64,000 nt of DNA from Streptomyces lateritius (GTDB lineage Bacteria; Actinomycetota; Actinomycetes; Streptomycetales; Streptomycetaceae), in NCBI RefSeq assembly GCF_014649715.1, contig NZ_BMTO01000001.1:459047-523046 (forward strand), written 5' to 3'. Positions 14,427-22,637 of this stretch are shown here, piece by piece. The notes beneath the pieces are model-generated. The model had not been told where the DNA came from, made no database searches, and was given only the letters and a program-made list of their open reading frames with translations. How positions within the stretch are numbered: position 1 is the stretch's first letter; each line of letters begins with the position of its first letter. A program made the position numbers and the translations under genes.

Positions 14427-16919
14427 ATGCCCGTACTGACGCGCGACGAAGCGCAGACCCGTGCCCAGCTCCTCGACGTCCAGCACTACGCGGTCGACCT
14501 CGACCTCACCACCGGCGACGAGACCTTCGAATCCACCAGCGTCATCCGCTTCACCGCCCGCACCGCCGGGGACACCTTCGTCGAGCTCAAGCCCGAGACC
14601 CTCCACTCCGCCCTCCTCGACGGCGAGCCCCTCGACACCGGCTCCCTCGACGGCAATCGGCTCCCGCTCACCCTCGCCGAGGGCGAACACGTCCTGAGCG
14701 TCGCCACCACCATGCGGTACTCCCGTACCGGCGAGGGCATGCACCGCTTCACCGACCCCACCGACGGGGAGTCCTACGTCTACACCCAGCTCTTCATGGA
14801 GGACGTCCAGCGCGTCTTCGCCGCCTTCGACCAGCCCGACCTCAAGGCCGTCTTCGAGCTGGCCGTCACGGCCCCCGAGGGCTGGACCGTCCTCTCCAAC
14901 GGCATCACCGAACAGCAGCCCGACGGCCGCTGGAAGGCCGCCGCCACCCCGCTCCTCTCCACGTACTTTGTCTGCGTCGCCGCCGGACCCTGGCACTCCG
15001 TCCGCACCGAGCACGCCGGGCTCCCCTTCGGCATCCACTGCCGCCGCTCCCTTGCCCCCCACCTCGACGCCGACGCCGAGGAGATCCTCGACGTCACCAA
15101 GGCCTGCTTCGACCGCTTCCACGAGAAGTTCGAGGAGCCCTACCCCTTCGACTCCTACGACCAGGCCTTCGTCCCCGAGTTCAACGCCGGCGCCATGGAG
15201 AACCCCGGCCTCGTCACCTTCCGCGACGAGTTCGTCTACCGCTCCGCCGTCACCGTCACCGAGCGCCAGACCCGCGCCATGGTCATCGCCCATGAAATGG
15301 CCCACATGTGGTTCGGCGACCTCGTCACCCTGCGCTGGTGGGACGACATCTGGCTGAACGAGTCCTTCGCCGAGTACATGGGCTACCAGACCGTCAACGA
15401 AGCGTGCTCCGACCGCTTCCCCGACACCTGGATCGACTTCGGCATCGCCCGCAAGGCCTGGGGATACGACGCCGACCAGCGCCCCTCCACCCACCCCGTC
15501 GCCCCCGACCCCGACGCCGTCCCCGACACCGCCTCCGCACTGCTCAACTTCGACGGCATCTCCTACGCCAAGGGCGCCTCCGCCCTGCGCCAGCTCGTCG
15601 CCTGGATGGGGGAGAAGGACTTCCTCGCCGGCATCAACACCCACTTCAAGCGCCACAAGTTCGGTAACGCCACCCTCGCCGACTTCATCGACAACCTCGC
15701 CTCCGCCACCGACCGCGACGTCCACGGCTGGGCCGAGCGGTGGCTGCGCACCACCGGCGTCGACGCCCTCACCCCCACACTCGGCGGCGACGAGACCCGC
15801 ACCACCCTCACCGTGCGCCACGACGGCAGCCGCCCGCACCGCATCGCCGCCGGCGTCTACGACCGCGACCTCATCGACGCCCGCCGGCTCGTGCCTCGCG
15901 AGCGCCTGGAACTCGATGTGCCGCAGACCGCGCCCGTCGACCTCCCCGGCCCGCGCCCCGCCCTCGTCGTCCTCAACGACGGCGACCTCACCTACGCCAA
16001 GGTCCGCCTCGACGGGACCTCCCTGGAGACCGCCCTGCGCGGCCTCTCCGGCATCCCCCACGCCCTCACCCGCGCCCTCGTCTGGAACACCCTGCGCGAC
16101 ATGGTCCGCGACGGCGAACTGGAGCCCGCCGCCTACCTGGAGACGGCCCACACCCACCTCCCCGAGGAGACCGACCTCGCCGTCGTCCAAGGCGTCCTCT
16201 CCTTCGCCCGCGCCCAGATCACCGACCGCTACCTGCCGGCCGAGGAGCGCCCCGGTGCGCTGGCCCTCCTCACCTCCCTGGCCCGTGACCTCATCCGCCG
16301 CACCGAGGACGGCGATGCCCCCGGCCTGCGCCTGACCGCCGTCCGCACCTTCATCGACAGCGCCACCCAGCCCGACACGATCGCCGCCTGGCTCGCCGAG
16401 GGAACCGTCCCCGGCGGCCCCGAGGTCGACCCCGAGCTCCGCTGGCGCATCCTCGCCCGCCTCGCCGTCCTCGGCGCCCTCGACGAAGCCGCGATCGACG
16501 AGGAGCTGGCGCGCGATCCCAGCGCCACCGGCCAGGAGGGGGCGGCCCGCTGCCGCGCCGCCCTGCCCGACCCGCAGACCAAGGCGGCCGCCTGGTCCCG
16601 CCTCTTCGACACCGACGACCTGTCCAACTACCTCTTCACCGCGACCGCACAGGGCTTCTGGCAGCCCGAACAGGCCGAACTCGTACGGGAGTACGTGCCC
16701 CGCTTCTACCCCGCCGCCATCGCCCTCGGCGCCCGCCGCGGCCCCGCGATGGCCGAGGCCGCCGGCCGCTACGCCTTCCCGGCGTACGCCGTCGACACGG
16801 CCTCCCTCTCCCTCGGCGAGACCCACCTGAACGAGAACGCCATGATCCCGGCCCTCCACCGCAAGCTCGCCGACCAACTCGACGACCTGCGCCGGGCACT
16901 GCGCGTCCGCGGCGCGTAG
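14427..16919 (+). CDS. pepN: Aminopeptidase N (M1 family)
   Basis: This 830-residue M1 metallopeptidase has the exopeptidase motif GAMEN (residues 255-259) and the zinc site HEMAH (289-293) with third ligand Glu312 in NES. The substrate-transition Tyr lies in the later DGISYAKGAS region. It removes N-terminal residues from peptides and acts in the cytoplasm; no signal peptide is present. The start at MPVLTRDEAQTRAQLL (14427) matches the actinobacterial N-terminus; an in-frame ATG three codons upstream (14418) is possible. The C-terminal helical domain is complete through DDLRRALRVRGA. Confidence 0.95.
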   Translation: MPVLTRDEAQTRAQLLDVQHYAVDLDLTTGDETFESTSVIRFTARTAGDTFVELKPETLHSALLDGEPLDTGSLDGNRLPLTLAEGEHVLSVATTMRYSRTGEGMHRFTDPTDGESYVYTQLFMEDVQRVFAAFDQPDLKAVFELAVTAPEGWTVLSNGITEQQPDGRWKAAATPLLSTYFVCVAAGPWHSVRTEHAGLPFGIHCRRSLAPHLDADAEEILDVTKACFDRFHEKFEEPYPFDSYDQAFVPEFNAGAMENPGLVTFRDEFVYRSAVTVTERQTRAMVIAHEMAHMWFGDLVTLRWWDDIWLNESFAEYMGYQTVNEACSDRFPDTWIDFGIARKAWGYDADQRPSTHPVAPDPDAVPDTASALLNFDGISYAKGASALRQLVAWMGEKDFLAGINTHFKRHKFGNATLADFIDNLASATDRDVHGWAERWLRTTGVDALTPTLGGDETRTTLTVRHDGSRPHRIAAGVYDRDLIDARRLVPRERLELDVPQTAPVDLPGPRPALVVLNDGDLTYAKVRLDGTSLETALRGLSGIPHALTRALVWNTLRDMVRDGELEPAAYLETAHTHLPEETDLAVVQGVLSFARAQITDRYLPAEERPGALALLTSLARDLIRRTEDGDAPGLRLTAVRTFIDSATQPDTIAAWLAEGTVPGGPEVDPELRWRILARLAVLGALDEAAIDEELARDPSATGQEGAARCRAALPDPQTKAAAWSRLFDTDDLSNYLFTATAQGFWQPEQAELVREYVPRFYPAAIALGARRGPAMAEAAGRYAFPAYAVDTASLSLGETHLNENAMIPALHRKLADQLDDLRRALRVRGA

Positions 16920-16976
16920 CGGGCGGGCAGCCACGGCCCGCCGCCCGACCGGACGCACCGGCCGCCCACCCCCACC

Positions 16977-17005
16977 GGACGGGGCCCTCTCCCCGGGCCC
17001 CGTCC
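16977..17005 (+). terminator. Terminator after pepN
   Basis: An 11-bp perfect stem, GGACGGGGCCC (16977-16987) with GGGCCCCGTCC (16995-17005), has a 7-nt loop and lies 57 bp beyond the pepN stop. It is followed by CCCGTTCGGGTT. Confidence 0.65.
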
Positions 17006-17069
17006 CCCGTTCGGGTTACTTGCCCCCGCTCGCCGGACAGACCCCCGCAACCCTCGGCAGGGTGGTGCC

Positions 17070-18473
17070 ATGTGTGCCGCGCCCACGCCGAACTCCCCGC
17101 CCCTCGCCGGAGGCCCCTCCGGACCGGCAGCCCTGCGCCCGCTCCTGGACACCGTCCTCACCGCACTCCACGACGGAGCCGTCACCCGCGGCGGCCCCCT
17201 GCCCGCCGGAGGACCCGACGCCGTCGCCGCCCGCCTGCGCGAGGCCCTCGGCGAAGCGATCCCCGACACCGGCACCGGCGCCGACGCAGCCCTCCACACC
17301 CTCGTCCACACCCTCGCCGCCGGCGCCGCCGACCCAGCCGACCCCCTCTGCGCCGCACACCTCCACACCCCGCCGCTCGCGCTCGCCACCGCCGCCGACC
17401 TCGCCGCCTCCGCGCTCAACCCCTCCATGGACTCCTGGGACCAGGCCCCCGCCGCCTCCGCCCTCGAAGCCCTGGTCACCCAAGCCCTCGCCGCACAGGT
17501 CTACCCCCGCGCACACCCCGACGCCCCCCTCCCCGACGCCCTCGTCACCACGGGCGGCACCGAGGCCAACCAACTGGCGCTGCTCCTCGCCCGCGAGCGC
17601 CACGGCGCCGTCCAGACCGTCGTCGGCGCCAACGCCCACCACTCCTTCCACCGCGCCACCTGGCTCCTCGGCCTGCCCGAACCGGTCACCGTCCCCACCC
17701 CCAACGGCACCCTCGACCCCGTCGCCCTCGACGAGGCGCTCACCGACCTCCACGGCCCCCTCCTCGTCGCCGCGACCGCCGGCACCACCGACACCGGCAG
17801 CATCGACCCCCTCCCCGCGATCGCCGACCTCTGCGCCGCCCACGGCGCCGACCTCCACATCGACGCGGCCTACGGCGGCCCGCTCCTCTTCAGCGACACC
17901 CACCGCACCCTCCTGACCGGCCTCGACCGCGCCCGCACCGTCACCCTCGACCTGCACAAACTGGGATGGCAACCGGTCGCCGCCGGACTCCTCGCCGTCC
18001 GAGACGCCGCCGACCTGACCGCCCTCACCCACACCGCCGACTACCTCAACGCCGACGACGACACCGAAGCCGGCCTGCCCGACCTCCTCGGCCGCTCCCT
18101 GCGCACCACCCGCCGCCCCGACATCCTCAAGACGGCGGTCACCCTGCGCGCCCTCGGCCGCACCGGCCTCGGCGCACTCGTCGACCAGTGCTGCCGGCTC
18201 GCCCAGCACCTCGCCGACCTCGTCGACAAGGCCCCCGGCCTCGAGCTGTACGAACGCCCGACCCTCACTACCGTCCTCTTCCGGCCCACCGACGCCGACG
18301 ACACCGCCGTCGCCGCGATCCGCCGCAGACTCCTGACCGAAGGCCGCGCGGTCCTCGGCAGGGCCCACGAAGACGGCCGGCTCTGGCTCAAGGCCACCCT
18401 GCTCAACCCCCACGCCGGCCCCGGCGACCTCGACACCCTGATCACCCTCGTGGAAGGCGGCACCGACCGATGA
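17070..18473 (+). CDS. PLP-dependent group II decarboxylase
   Basis: This 467-residue fold-type I decarboxylase has ALVTTGGTEANQLALLLARE (PLP phosphate loop), NAHHSFHRATWLLG, LVAATAGTTDTGSIDPLPAI and DLHIDAAYGGPLLF (PLP-ring Asp). TVTLDLHKLGWQP carries the Schiff-base Lys297. The family decarboxylates amino acids such as lysine, diaminobutyrate, glutamate or tyrosine. The immediately overlapping N-monooxygenase suggests the product is a diamine such as cadaverine or putrescine. Sequence is not close to classic DesA as I recall it. The start follows GGCAGGGTGG. No iron-box-like palindrome is visible upstream. Substrate is not determined by sequence. Confidence 0.83.
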   Translation: MCAAPTPNSPPLAGGPSGPAALRPLLDTVLTALHDGAVTRGGPLPAGGPDAVAARLREALGEAIPDTGTGADAALHTLVHTLAAGAADPADPLCAAHLHTPPLALATAADLAASALNPSMDSWDQAPAASALEALVTQALAAQVYPRAHPDAPLPDALVTTGGTEANQLALLLARERHGAVQTVVGANAHHSFHRATWLLGLPEPVTVPTPNGTLDPVALDEALTDLHGPLLVAATAGTTDTGSIDPLPAIADLCAAHGADLHIDAAYGGPLLFSDTHRTLLTGLDRARTVTLDLHKLGWQPVAAGLLAVRDAADLTALTHTADYLNADDDTEAGLPDLLGRSLRTTRRPDILKTAVTLRALGRTGLGALVDQCCRLAQHLADLVDKAPGLELYERPTLTTVLFRPTDADDTAVAAIRRRLLTEGRAVLGRAHEDGRLWLKATLLNPHAGPGDLDTLITLVEGGTDR

Positions 18474-19882
18474 CCGGCAGCACACCCCAGCGCGACCCCG
18501 ATCACCCCCACGATCTCGTGGGCGTCGGCATCGGACCCTTCAACCTCTCCCTCGCCGCCCTCGCCCACGGCATCCCCGGCGGCCTCGCCACCGCCTTCTA
18601 CGAGCAGCATCCGGCCTTCCACTGGCACCCCGGCCTCCTCATCGACGGCGCCACCCTCCAAGTCCCCTTCCTCGCCGACCTCGTCACCCTCGCCGATCCC
18701 GCCAGCCCCTGGTCGTTCCTCAACTACCTGCGCACCCGGGACCGGCTCTTCCCCTTCTACTTCGCCGAGAAGTTCCACATCCAGCGCGCCGAGTACGACG
18801 CCTACTGCCGCTGGGTCAGCGGCCGGCTCCCCGGCCTGCACTTCGGCCACCAGGTCGACGCCGTCCGCTGGAACCCCGAACGCGCCCTCTTCGAGGTCGA
18901 CTACACCCAGCTGGACACCGACGGCGAAGCCGAGGCCCTCGGCCGCGCCTACACCCGGAACGTCGTCCTGGGCGTCGGCACCGAACCGTACGTCCCCGAG
19001 CCGCTGAAGCCGCTCGCCGACGCCCCCGGCGTCCCCGTCATCCACTCCGCCGACTACCTCGACCACCGCGAGATGCTCCTCGCCGCCGAACACGTCACCG
19101 TCATCGGCTCCGGCCAGTCCGGCGCCGAGGTCTTCCTCGACCTGCTCCGGGCACGGCCCGCCGGAGCCGAGAAGATCCACTGGCTGGCCCGCACGGAGGC
19201 GTTCGCGCCGATGGAGTACTCCAAACTCGGCCTGGAGCACTTCACCCCCGACTACACCCGCTACTTCCACGCCCTGCCCGAACGGGTACGCGGCGAACTC
19301 CTGCCCCGCCAATGGCAGCTGCACAAAGGCATCGACGCCGACACCATCGCCGCGATCCACGACGAGCTCTACCGCCGCACCCTCCACGGCGGCTGGCCCG
19401 ACGCCGTCCTCACCCCCGGCGTCCAGATCCGCACCGCCGGACGAGTCGCCACCACCAAGGTGGAACTCCACCTCGAACACATCCAGCAGGCCACCCGCTC
19501 CCGGCTCACCACCGACGCCGTCGTCCTCGCCACCGGCTACCGCGAACGCCCCGTCGACCGCATGCTCGCCGGCCTCGACCCCTACCTGCGCCACGACTCC
19601 GCCAACCGGCCCCGCATCGACGACGCCTTCCGGCTCGTCCTCGACGAGTCCGTCACCGGCTCCGTCTACGTCCAGAACGCCGAGAAGCACACCCACGGCG
19701 TCGGCGCCCCCGACCTCGGGCTCGCCGCCTGGCGCAGCGCCACCATCCTCAACTCCCTCACCGGCAAGGAGCCGTACCCGCTCCCGTGCCGCACCGCCTT
19801 CACCAGCTTCGGTCTGGAACGGCGAGAGGCGCCACGCATCCCGGCCCAGGGCCAGGTGCTGACGCCTCTCACACAGAGCTGA
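18470..19882 (+). CDS. L-lysine/L-ornithine/diamine N-monooxygenase family
   Basis: This 470-residue flavoprotein hydroxylase has an FAD site near the start (LVGVGIGPFNLSLAAL), followed by ATLQVPFLADLVTLADPASP and FPFYFAEKFHIQRAEYDAYC, typical of IucD/DesB enzymes. The NADPH site is VTVIGSGQSGAEVFLDLL, and the C-terminus has the ATGYRERPVD and NAEKHTHGVGAPDLGLAAWR blocks. It N-hydroxylates a terminal amine, the first committed step of hydroxamate siderophores. It overlaps the decarboxylase by ATGA (18470-18473). No acyltransferase or NIS synthetase follows; the next gene is convergent with a one-base gap. The pair is therefore incomplete as a siderophore pathway in this window. Confidence 0.87.
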   Translation: MTGSTPQRDPDHPHDLVGVGIGPFNLSLAALAHGIPGGLATAFYEQHPAFHWHPGLLIDGATLQVPFLADLVTLADPASPWSFLNYLRTRDRLFPFYFAEKFHIQRAEYDAYCRWVSGRLPGLHFGHQVDAVRWNPERALFEVDYTQLDTDGEAEALGRAYTRNVVLGVGTEPYVPEPLKPLADAPGVPVIHSADYLDHREMLLAAEHVTVIGSGQSGAEVFLDLLRARPAGAEKIHWLARTEAFAPMEYSKLGLEHFTPDYTRYFHALPERVRGELLPRQWQLHKGIDADTIAAIHDELYRRTLHGGWPDAVLTPGVQIRTAGRVATTKVELHLEHIQQATRSRLTTDAVVLATGYRERPVDRMLAGLDPYLRHDSANRPRIDDAFRLVLDESVTGSVYVQNAEKHTHGVGAPDLGLAAWRSATILNSLTGKEPYPLPCRTAFTSFGLERREAPRIPAQGQVLTPLTQS

Positions 19883-19883
19883 A

Positions 19884-21680
19884 CTAGAAGACGGGCGTGC
19901 CGTTCCGGGTCAGCTTCCAGTCCACCGAGGCGAACTGGCCCGGGTCGACCGTCCCCTTCGCCCGCACCCACTGAATGATCGTGTTACGGATCTCGTCCGA
20001 GTCGGCCCACAGCTGCGGGGCGCCCGCCACGTGCGGGAACGCGCCGCCGCCGCTCGCCCGGTAGTTGTTCACCGCCAGCACGAACCGCGCCGCCGGATCG
20101 ATCGGCCGGCCGTCGAAGGACAGGTTCACGATCCGCGAACCGGCCGGCTGCGCGATGTCGATCTCGTACGTGAGGCCGTACACCGCGTCGTAGTTGTAGT
20201 CCGGGATGCCACCCGCGTTCGTCAGCTTCGCGGGCTCCACCGGCGCGCCGGCCGGGGTCTGGACGTAGTACCTCGCCGAGTACTCCAGGTAGTCCTTCAG
20301 CTGGGCACCCGTCAGAAGACGCGCCTCCAGCGTGTTCTCGAAGGGGTAGAGCCCGGCGGCGTCCTTGATGGTGACCTCACCGGACGGGATCGCGGCGGTA
20401 CGGGAGAAGCAGGACGCCTGCGAGAGGACGGGGAGGGCGGCGTACTCGCCGCCGGCCAGCGCCGCCTTCACCGTCTCCGCCTGAACATGGTTGATCAGGT
20501 CGATGATCGGCTCGTCCTTCCACGGCGCGTCGGCCGTGGCCATGGCGGCGGTCGACGTCCCGATCACCTGGTTGACGTATGCGACGACCTTCTTGTGCTC
20601 GTCGGCGAGCAGTCCGGTGATCTCCAGATCCTCGGCCACCGTGTTGGAGTTCAGAACCCGCGCGCCGACCTTCTCCACCGTCCAGCGGCCCTTGCCCCAG
20701 ACCAGGTCGAAATCGAACAGGGTCAGCCGCTGGCCCCACTTGAGCGGCTCGGACAGCACGACGTCCTGACCGGTCTCCTTGTTCCTCACCCGGTACTCCG
20801 GGATCTCGGTGTGGGCATGCCCGACCAGGATCGCGTCGATGCCCGGCACCTGCTCGGCCACCAGACCGGCCGCGTTCTCGACGTACGGAAGCTGGTCACC
20901 GTACGAAGAGGTGCCGCTGGAACCGGAGTGCGCCGAGACCACGACCACGTCGGCGCCCATCGACCGCAGCTTCGGCACCCACTTCGCTGCCTGCTCCTCC
21001 AGACCCGGGAAGACCATCTTTCCGGACACGTTCGCCTTGTCCCAGATCGCGATGCCCGGGTTGGTCAGGCCGAGTATCGCCACGCGCACGTCCCGGCCGT
21101 GCGGAGTGCACAGCCGGTGGATGCTGTACGGCGGGAAAGCGGGCCGCAGAGTCTTCGCGTCGAGCGCGTTGGCACCGAGCAGCGGGAAGTCGCACTGCTC
21201 CTCGAACTTCCGCAGCACCGGAATGCCGTAGTTGAACTCGTGGTTGCCGAGCGCCGCCGCGTCGTATCCGATCGCGTTCATGGCCTGCGCCATCGGATGG
21301 ACCGGGCCACCCGTCCGCGTGATCGGGTCGATCTTCGCGTAGTAGTAGGACAGCTGGGTGCCCTGGATCGTGTCACCGGCGTCGATGAGGAGGGTGTTGC
21401 GCCGCCCCTTCTCCTCGCGCACCTGGTTGACCAGCGTGGAGATCTTCGCGAGACCCACGTCGTTGTGCGCCTTGTCGTCGAACTCCTTGTCCGTGAAGTA
21501 GTCCCAGTTGAAGACGTTGCCGTGGAGGTCGGTGGTGCCCATGACGGTGAAGGAGTACCGCTTGGCCGGCTTGGGGGGACGTCCATGGGCCTGCGCGGGG
21601 GCGGCGACCCCCGTCGTCAGGGCGGCTCCGGCTCCGACGGCGACGGAGCTCTCCAGGAACGTCCGGCGGTTCAGCGGCAT
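19884..21680 (-). CDS. Tat-exported 5'-nucleotidase / 2',3'-cyclic phosphodiesterase family
   Basis: This 598-residue protein begins with the Tat motif NRRTFLESS and a hydrophobic stretch ending at PAQAHG. The metallophosphatase domain has MGTTDLHGNVFNWDYF, LIDAGDTIQGTQLSYY, ALGNHEFNYG, VVVSAHSG and VGHAHTEIPEY, the di-metal ligand motifs of the UshA/CpdB family. The C-terminal nucleotide-binding domain has LSQASCFSRTAAIPSG, YPFENTLEARLLTG and VNNYRASGGGAFP. It dephosphorylates extracellular nucleotides or 2',3'-cyclic nucleotides for phosphate and nucleoside salvage. It ends one base from the convergent monooxygenase gene. Confidence 0.9.
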   Translation of the reverse strand: MPLNRRTFLESSVAVGAGAALTTGVAAPAQAHGRPPKPAKRYSFTVMGTTDLHGNVFNWDYFTDKEFDDKAHNDVGLAKISTLVNQVREEKGRRNTLLIDAGDTIQGTQLSYYYAKIDPITRTGGPVHPMAQAMNAIGYDAAALGNHEFNYGIPVLRKFEEQCDFPLLGANALDAKTLRPAFPPYSIHRLCTPHGRDVRVAILGLTNPGIAIWDKANVSGKMVFPGLEEQAAKWVPKLRSMGADVVVVSAHSGSSGTSSYGDQLPYVENAAGLVAEQVPGIDAILVGHAHTEIPEYRVRNKETGQDVVLSEPLKWGQRLTLFDFDLVWGKGRWTVEKVGARVLNSNTVAEDLEITGLLADEHKKVVAYVNQVIGTSTAAMATADAPWKDEPIIDLINHVQAETVKAALAGGEYAALPVLSQASCFSRTAAIPSGEVTIKDAAGLYPFENTLEARLLTGAQLKDYLEYSARYYVQTPAGAPVEPAKLTNAGGIPDYNYDAVYGLTYEIDIAQPAGSRIVNLSFDGRPIDPAARFVLAVNNYRASGGGAFPHVAGAPQLWADSDEIRNTIIQWVRAKGTVDPGQFASVDWKLTRNGTPVF

Positions 21681-21817
21681 GTGATCTCCTTGGTGGTTCG
21701 ATGGCGCACAACGCGCGTAGATTCTGGCTCAGACGCCACCCGGGCAACAGACCTTTCGGGTTACGGAGTGGGAAAGTGTTCCGGACCGCACCCGCCGGCC
21801 TGACGAGGGAGCCCCCA

Positions 21818-22492
21818 GTGACGACGACCGAACACCCCACCCCCGAAGCCCCGCAGGTAGCGGTGCGCGGCGAGGCACGACTCGAAGTGGACCCGGAGAT
21901 CGCCCGCATCGCGGTGACGGTGGCCGCACGCGGCTCCGACCGGCGAGCGACCCTCACCGATCTCACCCGCCGCAACGCCCTCGCCGCCGAACTCGTCACC
22001 TCCTACGGCGACGCCGTCGAGAGACTGGAGACCGGCGCCTTCTCCATCGCCCCCGAAACCGGCCGCCACGGACGCGGCGAACGAGTCCGCGCCTACCGGG
22101 GCGGCGTCCGGCTGACAGCCGAACTCAACGACTTCACAGCCCTCGGTGAACTGGTCACCCGCCTCGCCGATCTCGAACTCACCCGCGTGGAGGGGCCCTG
22201 GTGGGCCCTGCGCCCGGAATCCCCGGCGTACGAAGAGGCACGCCGCAAAGCGGTGGGGGAGGCGGTCGAGCGCGCCCGCGCCTACGCGGCGGCCCTCGGC
22301 ACGAGCCTCGCCGCCCTCCTCGAACTCTCCGACACCGGCATGGTCCCGCCACCCGCGCTGATGGGCGGGACCCGGATGGCGTTCGCGGCGGAATCGATCG
22401 ACGAGGCCCCACCGCTCGACCTCGAACCCCAGCGCCAGACCGTCACCGCCGAGGTCACCGCCCGCTTCACGATGCTCCCGCCGAAGCTCTAG
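21818..22492 (+). CDS. SIMPL (DUF541) domain protein
   Basis: This 224-residue protein has the DUF541/SIMPL pattern: VAVRGEARLEVDPEIARIAV, then RRATLTDLTRRNALAAELV and RAYRGGVRLTAELNDFTALG. EARRKAVGEAVERARAYAAA and VTAEVTARFTML close the domain. The GTG at 21818 follows GAGGGA with seven-base spacing; a longer upstream reading lacks a ribosome site. There is no signal peptide, unlike many SIMPL proteins, which are periplasmic. The function of the family is not established. It diverges from the nucleotidase across 137 bp. Confidence 0.8.
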   Translation: MTTTEHPTPEAPQVAVRGEARLEVDPEIARIAVTVAARGSDRRATLTDLTRRNALAAELVTSYGDAVERLETGAFSIAPETGRHGRGERVRAYRGGVRLTAELNDFTALGELVTRLADLELTRVEGPWWALRPESPAYEEARRKAVGEAVERARAYAAALGTSLAALLELSDTGMVPPPALMGGTRMAFAAESIDEAPPLDLEPQRQTVTAEVTARFTMLPPKL

Positions 22493-22557
22493 CCGTCCTT
22501 CGTCCTGGCCCCTCACGTGCTCATCGGAGCACCCCGCCGCACAGATTCAAGTCTTGT

Positions 22558-22584
22558 CAATAACCTTTCACGCAAAGGTTGTTG
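22558..22584. promoter_or_regulatory. Inverted repeat upstream of pyk, candidate operator
   Basis: CAATAACCTTT (22558-22568) and AAAGGTTGTTG (22574-22584) pair at 10 of 11 positions around CACGC. It lies 54 bp before the pyk start in an unusually AT-rich patch, followed by TTGAACAGTCATG. It could bind a dimeric regulator or fold as an RNA leader hairpin. The regulator is unknown. Confidence 0.45.
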
Positions 22585-22637
22585 AACAGTCATGCCAGGC
22601 CGCTTCTCTACCCGCCGGTAAGCCCTAGGCTCGAACC

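Noticed and set aside
14409..16958. An 849-residue open frame on the minus strand opposite pepN
   Set aside because: It is Gly/Val/Glu-rich without domains and mirrors the GC3 bias of pepN, which is a clear M1 aminopeptidase on the plus strand.
17006..17069. Iron-box (DmdR/IdeR-type) operator before the decarboxylase gene
   Set aside because: I looked for a TTAGGTTAGGCTAACCTAA-like palindrome and saw none; the stretch is short and GC-rich.
17070..19882. Complete desferrioxamine (desABCD) cluster
   Set aside because: Only a decarboxylase and an N-monooxygenase are present; the acyltransferase and NIS synthetase are missing and the decarboxylase differs from DesA as I remember it.
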